A stretch of 64,000 nucleotides of DNA from Pseudomonadota bacterium (lineage in GTDB: Bacteria; Pseudomonadota; Gammaproteobacteria; Steroidobacterales; JBCBZW01). Under the pieces are notes generated by a model. That model did no database searches. It saw only the letters and a list, made by a program, of their open reading frames with translations, and was not told the DNA's origin. The DNA lies in assembly GCA_039815145.1 (NCBI GenBank), contig JBCBZW010000018.1, positions 1 through 64,000 of the forward strand, given 5' to 3'. This document shows, in pieces, positions 1 to 8,165 of the stretch (within the stretch, counting starts at the first letter, position 1; each line of letters opens with the position of its first letter). Made by a program: the position numbers and the translations under genes.

Positions 1-397
1 CCAGCAGGCGATCCTCGTGCCGTTGGGCGATCGGGCGCACCTGCTGATAGACCCGGCGCCCGGACGCCGTGAGGCTGAGCCAGGTCACCCGGCCGTCTTC
101 GCGGCTGGCTCGCCGGCGCACGTAGCGACGGTCCGCCAGCACCCGCACGGCGCGGGAGATCGCCACCTTGTCCATGCGGACAATCGGCTCGATGTCCCTG
201 GCCATCAGCTCCTCGTGCTCGGCCAGCACCGCCATGATGCGCCACTGGGGGATGCTCAGGCGGAATCGGTCCGAGTACTCGGTGGCGATCAGGCCACTGA
301 CGCGATTCGACAGGACGGACAGACGGTAGGGCAAAAAATCCTGCAGACGCAGGGTGTTGCGGTGTCCGTCGGGGGATTTTCGGGCGCGTTTATTCAT
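1..397 (-). CDS. MarR-family transcriptional regulator (3' end cut by the window)
   Basis: Read on the minus strand from the ATG at 397, the product begins MNKRARKSPDGHRN and runs off the window after about 132 residues. It has the MarR winged-helix layout: a dimerisation helix, then a recognition helix around VRMDKVAISRAVRVLA, then the wing RRRASREDGRVTWLSL followed by TASGRR. MarR proteins are dimeric repressors that often respond to small aromatic ligands. It is transcribed divergently from the 4-hydroxyphenylpyruvate dioxygenase gene at 542, so the likely job is control of tyrosine/homogentisate catabolism and of itself. A palindrome lies directly in front of its start codon. The family assignment is firm; the ligand and target are inferred from position. 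Confidence 0.85.
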   Translation of the reverse strand, partial: MNKRARKSPDGHRNTLRLQDFLPYRLSVLSNRVSGLIATEYSDRFRLSIPQWRIMAVLAEHEELMARDIEPIVRMDKVAISRAVRVLADRRYVRRRASREDGRVTWLSLTASGRRVYQQVRPIAQRHEDRLL

Positions 398-401
398 GCC
401 G

Positions 402-430
402 GTATTTTAATTTCATTTGAAACAAAATAC
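402..430. promoter_or_regulatory. Palindromic candidate MarR operator between marR-like gene and hppD
   Basis: Outer arms GTATTTT (402-408) and AAAATAC (424-430) surround an inner palindrome, TTTCA-TT-TGAAA. The island is strikingly AT-rich in a GC-rich region. It starts five bases upstream of the minus-strand start codon, so a bound repressor would block the regulator's own transcription, and it lies about 110 bp upstream of hppD. MarR dimers bind such inverted repeats. Operator function is inferred from symmetry and position. Confidence 0.5.
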
Positions 431-541
431 TATTAAGTCCTCACAAGGACGCCCCATGCTTTCGCTTATGAGCCTGCCCGCGCGATATCGCCGGTGGGCG
501 GTGTCCTCTTCGTCAGCTTCGCTCGAGGGAGGCGCACCACC

Positions 542-1606
542 ATGGCCACGGCGCAGAACATCACCGAGAACCCGCTCGGCACCGACGGTTTCGAGTTCGT
601 CGAATTTACGAGTCCCGAGCCGGAAGCGCTCGCTGACCTGTTCGAGCGGATGGGCTTCGTCGCCGTCGGCAAGCACCGTCGCAAGGACGTCGTGCGCTAC
701 CGCCAGGGTGACGTCAACTTCATCCTGAACCGCGAGCGTAGCGGCCAGCCCGCCGAGTTCGCGGGCGTGCACGGCGCATCGGCCAACGCGATGGCGTTCC
801 GGGTGAAGGACGCGGCCTTCGCCTTCGACGAGGCCCTGCGTCGCGGCGCCACGCCCGTGCAGGCCCCCGTCGGGCCGATGGAGCTGAACATCCCCGCCAT
901 CGCCGGTATCGGCGGGCTGAACATCTACCTCGTGGATCGCTATGGCGCCCAGAGCATCTACGATGTCGACTTCGAGCCTGTCGAAGGCGCTGACCCGGCG
1001 GCGAGCGACGTCGGTCTCACCTACATCGATCACCTGACCCACAATGTCGATCGCGGTCAGATGGACAAGTGGGCGGAGTTCTACGAAGGCGTCTTCAACT
1101 TCCACGAAGCGCGTAACTTCGACATCAAGGGGCGCAAGACGGGCCTGCTGAGCCGCGCCATGACCTCGCCCTGCGGCAAGATCCGCATCCCCTTGAACGA
1201 GAGCCAGGACGATAAGTCGCAGATCGCCGAGTTCCTGCGCCGCTACAACGGCGAGGGCATCCAGCACATCGCCCTCGGCAGCAAGGACATCTACGAGAGC
1301 ATCCCGGCCCTGCGCGCACGGGGCGTGCCCTTCCAGGACACGGTGGACGCCTACTACGAGTTGATCGATCGCCGCCTGCCGGATCACGGCGAGGACCTGG
1401 CCACCCTGCAGGCGCACAAGATCCTGATCGACGGCGGCGAGGCCCAAGGCGGCGGCAAGCTGCTGCAGATCTTCACCGAAGAGGTGATCGGCCCCGTGTT
1501 CTTCGAGATCATCCAGCGCAAGGGCAACCAGGGCTTCGGCGAGGGCAACTTCCAGGCGCTCTTCGAGTCGATCGAGCTCGATCAGGAGCGCCGCGGCGTC
1601 ATCTGA
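542..1606 (+). CDS. hppD: 4-hydroxyphenylpyruvate dioxygenase
   Basis: This non-heme Fe(II) enzyme converts 4-hydroxyphenylpyruvate to homogentisate in tyrosine degradation. The 354-residue product has two vicinal-oxygen-chelate domains. The iron ligands are visible: His164 in IDHLTHNV, His242 in IQHIALGS and Glu322 in VFFEIIQRKG, spaced like His161/His240/Glu322 of the well-studied Pseudomonas enzyme. The C-terminal gate helix (GFGEGNFQALFESIE) is intact. The ATG at 542 was chosen because GAGGGAGG sits about eight bases upstream; an earlier in-frame start at 494 has no comparable site. A fumarylacetoacetase follows 83 bp downstream. Homogentisate dioxygenase is not in the window, so the pathway must be completed elsewhere. 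Confidence 0.96.
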   Translation: MATAQNITENPLGTDGFEFVEFTSPEPEALADLFERMGFVAVGKHRRKDVVRYRQGDVNFILNRERSGQPAEFAGVHGASANAMAFRVKDAAFAFDEALRRGATPVQAPVGPMELNIPAIAGIGGLNIYLVDRYGAQSIYDVDFEPVEGADPAASDVGLTYIDHLTHNVDRGQMDKWAEFYEGVFNFHEARNFDIKGRKTGLLSRAMTSPCGKIRIPLNESQDDKSQIAEFLRRYNGEGIQHIALGSKDIYESIPALRARGVPFQDTVDAYYELIDRRLPDHGEDLATLQAHKILIDGGEAQGGGKLLQIFTEEVIGPVFFEIIQRKGNQGFGEGNFQALFESIELDQERRGVI

Positions 1607-1628
1607 TCCGTTCGCTGCCCATGATTCC

Positions 1629-1660
1629 GAGCGCGTCGCGGCATGCTGCGTGACGCGCTC
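1629..1660 (+). terminator. Hairpin between hppD and fumarylacetoacetase genes
   Basis: GAGCGCGTC (1629-1637) and GACGCGCTC (1652-1660) form a perfect nine-pair stem, followed a few bases later by a short TTTT. It lies between two co-oriented genes of one pathway, so it is either a weak terminator that partly uncouples them or an mRNA-stabilising structure. Confidence 0.35.
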
Positions 1661-1689
1661 ATCGCATTCGTTTTCCTAGGAGTTCATCG

Positions 1690-2703
1690 ATGAAGCTCGC
1701 TTCCCTCGCAGGTTTTGGGCGGGACGGTCGGCTGGTCGTCGTCAGCCGCGACCTCAGCCGCTGTATCGAGGTGGTGGATATCGCCGCGACTTTGCAGCAA
1801 GCACTCGATCAGTGGTCGACGGCGGAGCCCGCCCTGCGCGAGGTGTACGAGTCGCTAAACGCGGACGCCTCCAAGGGCAAGCCCTTCGACCAGGCGCAGT
1901 GTGCCTCGCCGCTACCGCGCGCCTATCAGTGGGCGGACGGCTCGGCTTACGTCAACCACGTGGAGCTCGTGCGCAAGGCGCGTGGCGCGGAGATGCCGCA
2001 GAGCTTCTGGACCGATCCCCTCATGTACCAGGGGGGCTCGGACAGCTTCCTCGGTCCCCGCGAGCCCATCGGCGTGGGCGATGAGTCCTGGGGCATCGAC
2101 ATGGAAGCGGAGATCGCCGTGGTCACCGACGACGTGCCCTACGGCGCGCCGGCCGCCAAGGCAGGCGAACATATTCGCTTGGCTATGCTCGTGAACGACG
2201 TGAGTCTGCGGGGGCTCATCCCCGGTGAGCTCGCCAAGAGCTTCGGGTTCTTCCAGTCGAAGCCGTCGTCCGCCTTCTCCCCCGTGGCGGTCACCCCCGA
2301 CGAGCTCGGTGACGCCTGGCGTGACAATAAGCTCCACCTGCCCCTGATCGTGCGCCTGAACGAAGCGCTCTTCGGCTGCGCGAACGCCGGCGTGGACATG
2401 ACCTTCGACTTCGCCCAGCTCATCGCCCACGCCGCCAAGACCCGACCCCTCGGGGCGGGCACCATAATCGGCTCCGGCACCGTGTCGAACAAGCGGGACG
2501 GCGGCCCGGGCAAGCCCATCAGCGAGGGTGGGGTGGGTTACTCGTGCGTGGCTGAAGTGCGCATGGTCGAGACCATCCTCGAGGGTGCGGCGAAGACGCC
2601 GTTCCTGCGCTACGGCGATCGCGTGCAGATCGAAATGCGCGACGCTCAGGGCGCGGATATCTTCGGCATGATCGATCAGGTGGTTGAGCCGATCAACGAC
2701 TGA
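1690..2703 (+). CDS. Fumarylacetoacetase (fumarylacetoacetate hydrolase family)
   Basis: Predicted to hydrolyse fumarylacetoacetate to fumarate and acetoacetate, the last step of tyrosine catabolism. The 337-residue length fits the two-domain bacterial FAH group. Metal-site residues are recognisable: the acidic pair in IDMEAEIAVV (Glu139, Glu141) and the Asp in VNDVSLRG (about residue 170), followed by the family loop GELAKSFGFFQSKPSSAFSP and the glycine-rich IIGSGTVSNK segment. The ATG at 1690 has AGGAG eight bases upstream. FAH-fold enzymes also include other beta-diketone hydrolases and decarboxylases; placement directly after hppD makes the tyrosine role the best reading. Confidence 0.88.
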   Translation: MKLASLAGFGRDGRLVVVSRDLSRCIEVVDIAATLQQALDQWSTAEPALREVYESLNADASKGKPFDQAQCASPLPRAYQWADGSAYVNHVELVRKARGAEMPQSFWTDPLMYQGGSDSFLGPREPIGVGDESWGIDMEAEIAVVTDDVPYGAPAAKAGEHIRLAMLVNDVSLRGLIPGELAKSFGFFQSKPSSAFSPVAVTPDELGDAWRDNKLHLPLIVRLNEALFGCANAGVDMTFDFAQLIAHAAKTRPLGAGTIIGSGTVSNKRDGGPGKPISEGGVGYSCVAEVRMVETILEGAAKTPFLRYGDRVQIEMRDAQGADIFGMIDQVVEPIND

Positions 2704-2711
2704 TGCCAGTC

Positions 2712-2735
2712 GGTCGACGCCGTTCGGCGTCGACC
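2712..2735 (+). terminator. Strong hairpin after the tyrosine-catabolic genes; rest of the 2704-3016 gap is empty
   Basis: GGTCGACGCC and GGCGTCGACC form a perfect ten-pair stem with a four-base loop, nine bases after the fumarylacetoacetase stop. No uridine tract follows, so a classic intrinsic terminator is uncertain. The rest of the 2704-3016 gap contains no gene I can support; AGG about eight bases before 3017 serves the next gene. Confidence 0.4.
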
Positions 2736-3016
2736 TCCTCGGGCTTAGGACACGCTGAGCCCATCGTCGACTCGGTAGGTTGATCCCGGGTCGTGCCCTC
2801 CTGCGCACATTGGCACCCGTGCCCGGGCAAACGGCCGGAACGCAGACACCGATAGCACCAGTCCCAATTTTACCTGCGCCTTATGCGGGCGCGTTCACAC
2901 CTCATTGCTCGCTAAACGCGTGGCCTGCCTGCCTTTGCTCGATGCGATTCGCAACAATTTGCTCATCGTGAAAACCGGCGTCCAGTACGCCACCAAAGTG
3001 AAGCAGGTAGACCGAC

Positions 3017-5014
3017 ATGAGCAAGCAAGCACTGATCACCAGCGCAGTAGCAACCGCCCTCCTGGCCGGTAGTGCACACGCTGCTGCGCCGACCGCAAGC
3101 TCACCAAACGCTGGCGCGTCGCACTCCGTCGTCAGTGTCAAGAGCGAGACCATCGGCGCCAAGTCGTACATCGTGCAGGCGGGCAGCGTCGCGATGGCGC
3201 GGGAGCTGGTGAGCACCGTGGGCGGCGAAATCACCGCCACCCTCGGGGTAATCAAAGCGGTGGCCGCCACGCTGGATGCCGATCAGCACGCAGCGATTTC
3301 CGCGAATGCGGATGTGCGTGTGTACGCTGATGCAGCGGCCGAAGTGAGCAGCCGCCGCCGGTCCTCGAAGAGCTGGAGTGGCTGGGGGAGCGGTGGTCTC
3401 GCCTCCCTGTTTGGCAAGGCACCCACCGAGACGGCAGGTGAGACGACCCGCGCGGCCGTTCCGACCGTCGCTGCTGCCGGTGCACCCGTCGTGGATGCGG
3501 CGCCGACCGATGCCGCCCTTGGTGTGGCGAGCACTTTGAACGAGGCGGCGCCGACGCCTCCCGCGCTCGAGGCAGGTCTCTCGTCCCTCGAGTTGTTCCT
3601 CGCCGGGATGGAGCGCTTCTTTGCCACGGCGGATACGTCCTACCCGCGTGCCATCGGCGCGATGGGTTTGCACAACTTGGGCTACACCGGGGAAGACATC
3701 GGCGTCGCGGTGATCGACACAGGTTTCTGGGATGAGCGCCAGGTGGACATGTGGGATCGTCTGGTCGCCCAGGTCGACACCACGCGCTCGCCGATCTATG
3801 AGAAGCGTGCGCACGAGTGGACGAACGGCGTCGACGATGCCAACGGTCATGGCACCCACGTCTCTTCGATCATCGCCAGCAATTTTCAGGCGAGCAACGG
3901 TCGCTACGAGGGCGTTGCCCCCGGCGTCGACCTGATCTCCGTTCGAGCCTTCGGCGAGAACGGCGGCGGCAGCTACCAGGACGTTATCGAAGCAGTTGAT
4001 TGGGTGATCGGGCACAAGGACGAATTCAATATTCGCGTGCTCAACCTCTCCTTCAGCGCAACGCCCCAGTCGCACTACTGGGATGACCCCCTGAACCAGG
4101 CGGTGATGGCTGCCTGGCAGGCCGGCATCGTCGTGGTAGCTTCAGCGGGTAACTCGGGTCCCGACCCCATGACCGTGGGTGTGCCCGGCAACGTGCCCTA
4201 TGTGATCACCGTGGGTGCGGCGACGGACAACTTCACCTCCAACAACCCGACCGATGATCGCCTCGCGTCCTTCTCGTCCACGGGGCCGACCCACGAGGGC
4301 TTTGTGAAGCCCGACGTGGTGGCGCCCGGCGGTCACATCATGGGATGGATGCCGTACAAGGGTCACATCGCCTCGAACCATCCTGACTCGATGGCCATCA
4401 ACCAGAAGCACTTCACGATGTCCGGCACTTCCCAGGCGGCTGCCGTGGTGAGTGGTGCCGTGGCATTGGTGCTGCAAGCAGATCCTTCGCTCACCCCGGA
4501 CGAGGTGAAGTGCAAGCTGATGGCCAGTGCCCGTCCTGCCCTCTCCGGCAAGGGTGAGTTGGCCTACAGCGTGTTCCAGCAGGGCTCAGGCTTCATCAAC
4601 GCAGCGGGCGCGATCGCGAGCTCCGCGACCGGCTGCGCCAACGTGGGCCTGGACATCGACGATGACCTGAAGGGCATTCGTCACTTCGGCGGTCCCGCCA
4701 ACCTCGACGAAGATGGCAACTACTACATCATGGACATGGGCGCGGGCGAGCCCGGCCAGGCAATCGACAGCGACGGCTACACCTGGTCGCAGGGCTACAC
4801 CTGGAGCCAGGGTTACACGTGGTCCCAGGGGTACACCTGGTCGCAGGGCTACACTTGGAGCCAGGGCTACACGTGGTCTCAGGGGTACACCTGGTCACAG
4901 GGCTACACCTGGAGCCAAGGCTACACCTGGAGCCAGTCCTTGCCCTGGCAGGAAGGCACCGGCGTGGACACCGCCACCGCTGCATCCGTCAACCACTGGG
5001 TGCCGCACGAATAG
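3017..5014 (+). CDS. Secreted subtilisin-like (S8) serine protease with C-terminal GYTWSQ repeats
   Basis: A 665-residue secreted protease. Residues 1-23 are a Sec signal peptide (ends AHA-AAP). Residues about 40-110 resemble an I9-type inhibitory propeptide, followed by a low-complexity Ala/Pro linker to about residue 190. The S8 catalytic domain has Asp234 (VAVIDTGFWD), His281 (DANGHGTHVSS), oxyanion Asn379 (ASAGNSG) and nucleophile Ser472 (MSGTSQAA), so it should be active. After the domain come nine exact GYTWSQ hexapeptides (residues 587-640) and a short tail ending VNHWVPHE. I know no function for this tail; cell-surface attachment or substrate binding are guesses. A perfect intrinsic terminator follows. 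A second S8 protease at 31475-34102 carries a related tail. Confidence 0.93.
   Translation: MSKQALITSAVATALLAGSAHAAAPTASSPNAGASHSVVSVKSETIGAKSYIVQAGSVAMARELVSTVGGEITATLGVIKAVAATLDADQHAAISANADVRVYADAAAEVSSRRRSSKSWSGWGSGGLASLFGKAPTETAGETTRAAVPTVAAAGAPVVDAAPTDAALGVASTLNEAAPTPPALEAGLSSLELFLAGMERFFATADTSYPRAIGAMGLHNLGYTGEDIGVAVIDTGFWDERQVDMWDRLVAQVDTTRSPIYEKRAHEWTNGVDDANGHGTHVSSIIASNFQASNGRYEGVAPGVDLISVRAFGENGGGSYQDVIEAVDWVIGHKDEFNIRVLNLSFSATPQSHYWDDPLNQAVMAAWQAGIVVVASAGNSGPDPMTVGVPGNVPYVITVGAATDNFTSNNPTDDRLASFSSTGPTHEGFVKPDVVAPGGHIMGWMPYKGHIASNHPDSMAINQKHFTMSGTSQAAAVVSGAVALVLQADPSLTPDEVKCKLMASARPALSGKGELAYSVFQQGSGFINAAGAIASSATGCANVGLDIDDDLKGIRHFGGPANLDEDGNYYIMDMGAGEPGQAIDSDGYTWSQGYTWSQGYTWSQGYTWSQGYTWSQGYTWSQGYTWSQGYTWSQGYTWSQSLPWQEGTGVDTATAASVNHWVPHE
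4775..4936 (+). repeat. Nine 18-bp tandem repeats encoding GYTWSQ
   Basis: Nine in-frame 18-bp units (first unit GGCTACACCTGGTCGCAG) encode identical hexapeptides but differ at silent positions. The serine codon follows a three-unit pattern: TCG/TCG/TCA in units 1, 4 and 7; AGC in units 2, 5 and 8; ACG-TGG-TCC or TCT in units 3 and 6. The final unit repeats the AGC type. The array therefore has a 54-bp higher-order period, meaning it probably grew by duplicating blocks of three units while selection held the peptide constant. Confidence 0.97.
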
Positions 5015-5044
5015 TCTCGTACGCCACCCAACGCACTACCCTTC

Positions 5045-5083
5045 GAGGGGACATCGCGCAACGCGGTGTCCCCTCTTTTTTTT
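5045..5083 (+). terminator. Intrinsic terminator of the S8 protease gene
   Basis: GAGGGGACA (5045-5053) pairs with TGTCCCCTC (5067-5075); the inner bases TCGCG/CGCGG can extend the stem. Eight thymines follow directly (5076-5083). It lies 30 bp after the stop codon. Confidence 0.92.
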
Positions 5084-5177
5084 GCTTCCCTTGGACGACA
5101 CGAGGCGATGTCATCCGCTAGCATCCCCCAGCGTTTTACTAGTGGCGCCTCACAAACCTCTCAGGGAGCTGTTTCTC

Positions 5178-5753
5178 ATGTCTCGCAATCACGTTCTCGG
5201 CGGCCTTGCCGCCGCCGGTCTCGCCCTGCTCGCCGTCGATGCCCACGCCCAGACGGGCTTCTACGTGGGTGGCGGTATCGGCTTCAGCGACCAGCAGGTC
5301 ACCCTCGACGCCGTCAGTGACCTCACTCAGATCGCCCTGGACGAAGGCCAGGAGTTCGCCTGGAAGGCCTTCGCCGGCTTCAACCTCGACGTGCCGTTCA
5401 TCAACCTCGGTGTGGAAGGCGGGTACGTGGACCTCGGCAGCCCTCAGGCGGTGGTGCCGGGTGCCTCTGAGGCGAGCCTGGACACGGACGGCTTCGATGC
5501 CTTCGCGGTGGCGGCCGTTGACGTGGGTCCCCTGTCCATCTTCGGCAAGGTGGGGCTGATCGCCTGGGATCTCGACGTCACCGCGACGCCGCCCGCCGCC
5601 AACGTGGGGGAGAGTGGCACCAACTTCGCCGGCGGCCTGGGTGCCCAGTTCCGCCTTGGCAAGCTGCAGATCCGCGGTGAGTACGAGTACTTCGATATCA
5701 GCGAAGTGGACGATAGCTTCCTGCTGTCCACCAGTCTGCTCTGGAACTTCTAG
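5178..5753 (+). CDS. Small outer-membrane beta-barrel protein
   Basis: The 191-residue product starts at ATG 5178 with a clean signal peptide ending AHAQ. The mature part begins TGFYVGGGIGFSDQQV and alternates short hydrophobic strands with polar turns. It ends in LLWNF; a terminal phenylalanine is the usual BAM-recognition feature of outer-membrane barrels. It resembles the eight-stranded OmpA/Opa-like barrels (outer membrane protein beta-barrel family). No OmpA peptidoglycan-binding domain is present. Function unknown. It sits after the strong terminator of the protease gene, so it is probably transcribed on its own. Confidence 0.8.
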   Translation: MSRNHVLGGLAAAGLALLAVDAHAQTGFYVGGGIGFSDQQVTLDAVSDLTQIALDEGQEFAWKAFAGFNLDVPFINLGVEGGYVDLGSPQAVVPGASEASLDTDGFDAFAVAAVDVGPLSIFGKVGLIAWDLDVTATPPAANVGESGTNFAGGLGAQFRLGKLQIRGEYEYFDISEVDDSFLLSTSLLWNF

Positions 5754-5914
5754 GGGTTCCCTAGGGAGGGAGTCCGGGCGGTTTGTGCAGGCGCTGCGAT
5801 TGAGGGAAGTGGGGGGGAGACCTTGCCTCGCAGCGACCTGCACGCCCCGGACGCTCCTAACCCTACTGCGCTGCGACGCAGCAATCAAACAGAAATCTCC
5901 GACCGCCTAATAGA

Positions 5915-5940
5915 CCGCCTCAATCGGGCGGCATATTTTT
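5915..5940 (+). terminator. Weak hairpin plus T-run in the 5754-6087 gap
   Basis: CCGCC (5915-5919) and GGCGG (5927-5931) form a short stem followed by CATATTTTT. It is about 160 bp after the barrel gene and may terminate it. I see nothing else in the gap between the two convergent genes (5754-6087). Confidence 0.35.
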
Positions 5941-6087
5941 ATGGCCATCGCCAATTGGTCTAATTGTGCCGCCAAGCCGTGGTCGACGCCGACGGTTCAG
6001 CCGGAGACCCGGGTAAAGACGAGCGCACTCATCAAGCAGCTCTCTCGCCCCGCATTCGCGACGGAGCGAGGGCGGCACAGGCGTCTC

Positions 6088-7239
6088 CTAGAAGAAGAAC
6101 GAGGCGTACAGCTGCAGGACGTTGGCGTCGAAGCGGTGCAACGGCTCCTCGCCCACGGGCCCTTCCTGGGTGATGTCCCGATAGTTGTCGTAGCGGAAGC
6201 TGAAGCGGTCGTAGTAGACGTTCAGCGAGCCCTTCTCGACGAAGGCGAAGCCGCCTCGCTTCTGACCGAACTCCCAGCTCGCGCCGACGCTCAGAGCGTG
6301 CGCCTGGTAGGTGGAGAGCTCCTTGTCGCGGGCACGGAAGTTGAACTGATCCGCGCGGTCGAAGAGATCGCTGTAGAAGTCCGCAGCACCCTGCGTGTAG
6401 TAGCGATACCCGAAATCCAGCGTTAGGTTCCAGCGCTCCAGCGGGTGCGTGTAGCCGAAGTTCGTGGTGTGGGCGAGGATATTCCAGGTGTCCGTGAAGA
6501 AACGGTACTCGCCGTAGAGGGCGGCGCGGTAGGGCAGGTAGTACTTGGCCCGCACGGCCGCCGCGTTACTCGTGCGCGTGTTCGGGTAGAGCTCCTGCTG
6601 GAAGCTGAAGCCACTGCCCGCATCCGGGTTGCGGAAGCGCACCGAGCGATAGGGGTTATTCAGAAAGCCTTCATCGGTGATGGTCTCGTAGGAGAAGCCG
6701 AGGATGGCGTTCTTGGTCAGCACCTGCGAGAGGCCGAAGCTGTAGCCGTAGCGACGCGTGTTTTCGGAGAAGACGTCGTCGTTTCGCCGCATCACGGTGT
6801 CATCGCCGTAGGTCAGGCCGAGGCTGATCGTGGTGAGATCGCCGAAGAAATCCTGCGACACGCCGAAGTGGTAGTTGTTGGCGAGGTAGTCGTTCTCGTC
6901 GCTTCGCGTGTAGTTGAGGCTGATGAGGGTCTTGCCCGTGAGGAAGTCGATGCCCGCCGAGGTCTGCACGCGCTCTTCCGTGTAGGCGCTGCCCTGGGTC
7001 ACCACGTCGAGGGAAGCGCTCGAGAGGCTGTCGACGTAGTAGTTGCCGCTTACGGACACGTGTTGACCAAAGCCCTTGCGCACGAGCACGGAAGGGCCTG
7101 TCACCTCCACGCCGTCGCCGCTGTAGGCGTGGTACAGCACGTCCGCGCGGTCGTCCGGCAGGATCGCGCTGTTGGCGTTCAGCGCCGCCAAGCCGAGGCT
7201 TGCGCAGGCCAACGCCCCCAGGCGTTTGACGAGGGCCAT
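6088..7239 (-). CDS. DUF3570-family outer-membrane beta-barrel protein
   Basis: The product is 383 residues from the ATG at 7239. A signal peptide (MALVKRLGALACASLG... NSA) is followed by a long series of amphipathic strands and the sequence ends LYASFFF, with a terminal aromatic typical of outer-membrane barrels. The N-terminal LYHAYSGDGVEVTGPSVLVRKG and the later SLNYTRSDENDYLANNYHFG match the DUF3570 family as I recall it. In other genomes DUF3570 genes often sit beside DUF4266 lipoproteins, TlpA-like thioredoxins and the flavin transferase ApbE. Here the first two are present and ApbE is not. An alternative start at 7266 adds nine residues. Role inferred as outer-membrane component of a periplasmic redox or metal system. 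Confidence 0.8.
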   Translation of the reverse strand: MALVKRLGALACASLGLAALNANSAILPDDRADVLYHAYSGDGVEVTGPSVLVRKGFGQHVSVSGNYYVDSLSSASLDVVTQGSAYTEERVQTSAGIDFLTGKTLISLNYTRSDENDYLANNYHFGVSQDFFGDLTTISLGLTYGDDTVMRRNDDVFSENTRRYGYSFGLSQVLTKNAILGFSYETITDEGFLNNPYRSVRFRNPDAGSGFSFQQELYPNTRTSNAAAVRAKYYLPYRAALYGEYRFFTDTWNILAHTTNFGYTHPLERWNLTLDFGYRYYTQGAADFYSDLFDRADQFNFRARDKELSTYQAHALSVGASWEFGQKRGGFAFVEKGSLNVYYDRFSFRYDNYRDITQEGPVGEEPLHRFDANVLQLYASFFF

Positions 7240-7289
7240 ACTCACGAGGGAACTCCCGCTACGCATACAAATAAGCACCGCTTCAGCGA

Positions 7290-7523
7290 TCAGTTGCAGC
7301 CGCAGCCACCGCCGGTAGCACCGGTGGCGCCGCGCGCGCCCTCGCGGGCCTCGTGGACGTGGCCGATGTAGGCGCTGGCGACCGGCGCGCGGTCGAAGGA
7401 CATGATCGGGTCCGCCAGGTGATCGCGCTCGTAGGGCTCCACCCACGGCTTGATGGAGGAGCAAGCGCCGAGGGCCAGGGCGAAGGAGGCGAGGGCAGCT
7501 GCGCGGATCAGTCGGTTGATCAT
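7290..7523 (-). CDS. DUF4266-family small lipoprotein ending GGGCGCN
   Basis: A 77-residue lipoprotein: signal peptide with lipobox ALGAC (Cys21), then SSIKPWVEPYERDHLADPIM, a DUF4266 signature. The C-terminus is glycine-rich and ends GATGGGCGCN, placing two cysteines in a flexible tail. Such a tail could bind a metal or form a redox disulfide that the neighbouring TlpA-like protein acts on. It lies 23-50 bp from the DUF3570 gene and about 73 bp from the thioredoxin gene, all on the minus strand, so an operon is likely. The biochemical role of DUF4266 is not known to me. Confidence 0.82.
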   Translation of the reverse strand: MINRLIRAAALASFALALGACSSIKPWVEPYERDHLADPIMSFDRAPVASAYIGHVHEAREGARGATGATGGGCGCN

Positions 7524-7596
7524 GTCGGGTTCCTCATCGAAGCGCGCCCCGTCCGTTGGTGGCGCGCGATGCCAATTCTTCGAAGGACGGCCGTGC

Positions 7597-8103
7597 TTAC
7601 TCGCGGATCAGCGAGCGCACGAGGTCCTGGTAGGTGTTCTCATCGCCGGGCTTGTAGCCCTTGTGCAGGTGGCGCACGTTACCGTCGCGGTCGACCAGGA
7701 TCGTGCTCGGCATGGCCTTCACCTGGTACATCTTGGTGAGCTGGTTGCTCGGATCGAGGAGCACGGGGAAGCTCACGCTGGTGTCGGCGAGCCAACGCTT
7801 GGCGTCGTCCACATCCTGCTCAACGTTCACGCCCAGGAGCTCGAAACCGAGGGGGTTGTAGCGCTGGTAGAGCGCTTCCAGCAGCGGCATCTCCTGGCGG
7901 CAGGGGCCGCACCAGGAGGCCCAGAAGTTGATCATCACCACCTGGCCGCGCAGCTCGGAGAGGCGCACGTTCTCACCGCCGAGGCTCTTCAGAGTGAAGT
8001 CCGGCGCGGGCTGCCCTTCGTAGGTGGACTTGGTGAGGCCACCGGCGCTGAACAGCAGGCCGAGGGTGAGCAGGGAGCTTGCGGCGAGGGTCTTCAGTTG
8101 CAT
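7597..8103 (-). CDS. TlpA-like periplasmic thioredoxin
   Basis: The 168-residue protein has an N-terminal hydrophobic signal/anchor (residues 1-20) and a thioredoxin fold with the active-site motif WCGPC (Cys65, Cys68) preceded by INFWAS, and the cis-proline loop KAMPSTIL. This is the AhpC/TSA-Redoxin TlpA/ResA group, which reduces disulfides in exported proteins such as apocytochromes or copper chaperones. Given its place beside a lipoprotein with a two-cysteine tail and near many c-type heme proteins, keeping those cysteines reduced is a reasonable inference. It shares the minus-strand cluster 6088-9556. Confidence 0.9.
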   Translation of the reverse strand: MQLKTLAASSLLTLGLLFSAGGLTKSTYEGQPAPDFTLKSLGGENVRLSELRGQVVMINFWASWCGPCRQEMPLLEALYQRYNPLGFELLGVNVEQDVDDAKRWLADTSVSFPVLLDPSNQLTKMYQVKAMPSTILVDRDGNVRHLHKGYKPGDENTYQDLVRSLIRE

Positions 8104-8165
8104 GATGGCTTATCTCCGTGGCCGTCGCGTTTGGCGATGACGGCGTCGTGGCGTCTACGAATGGA

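Noticed and set aside
17-436. 139-codon plus-strand open frame at the left edge
   Set aside because: The opposite strand reads as a MarR winged-helix protein with clear family features; this frame is its shadow and has no family resemblance.
2821-2850. GGGCAAACGGCCGGAACGCAG considered as a second GEMM riboswitch before the S8 protease
   Set aside because: The GGGACGCAAAGC linker, the GAAA-capped helix and the closing strand are missing.
4775-4936. Tandem array considered as a CRISPR
   Set aside because: Units are contiguous 18-mers with no spacers and stay in frame with the protease.
4728-4985. Minus-strand Cys/Ser/Thr-rich repeat frame
   Set aside because: Complement of the GYTWSQ array; a small cysteine-rich protein here would be an artefact of the repeat.
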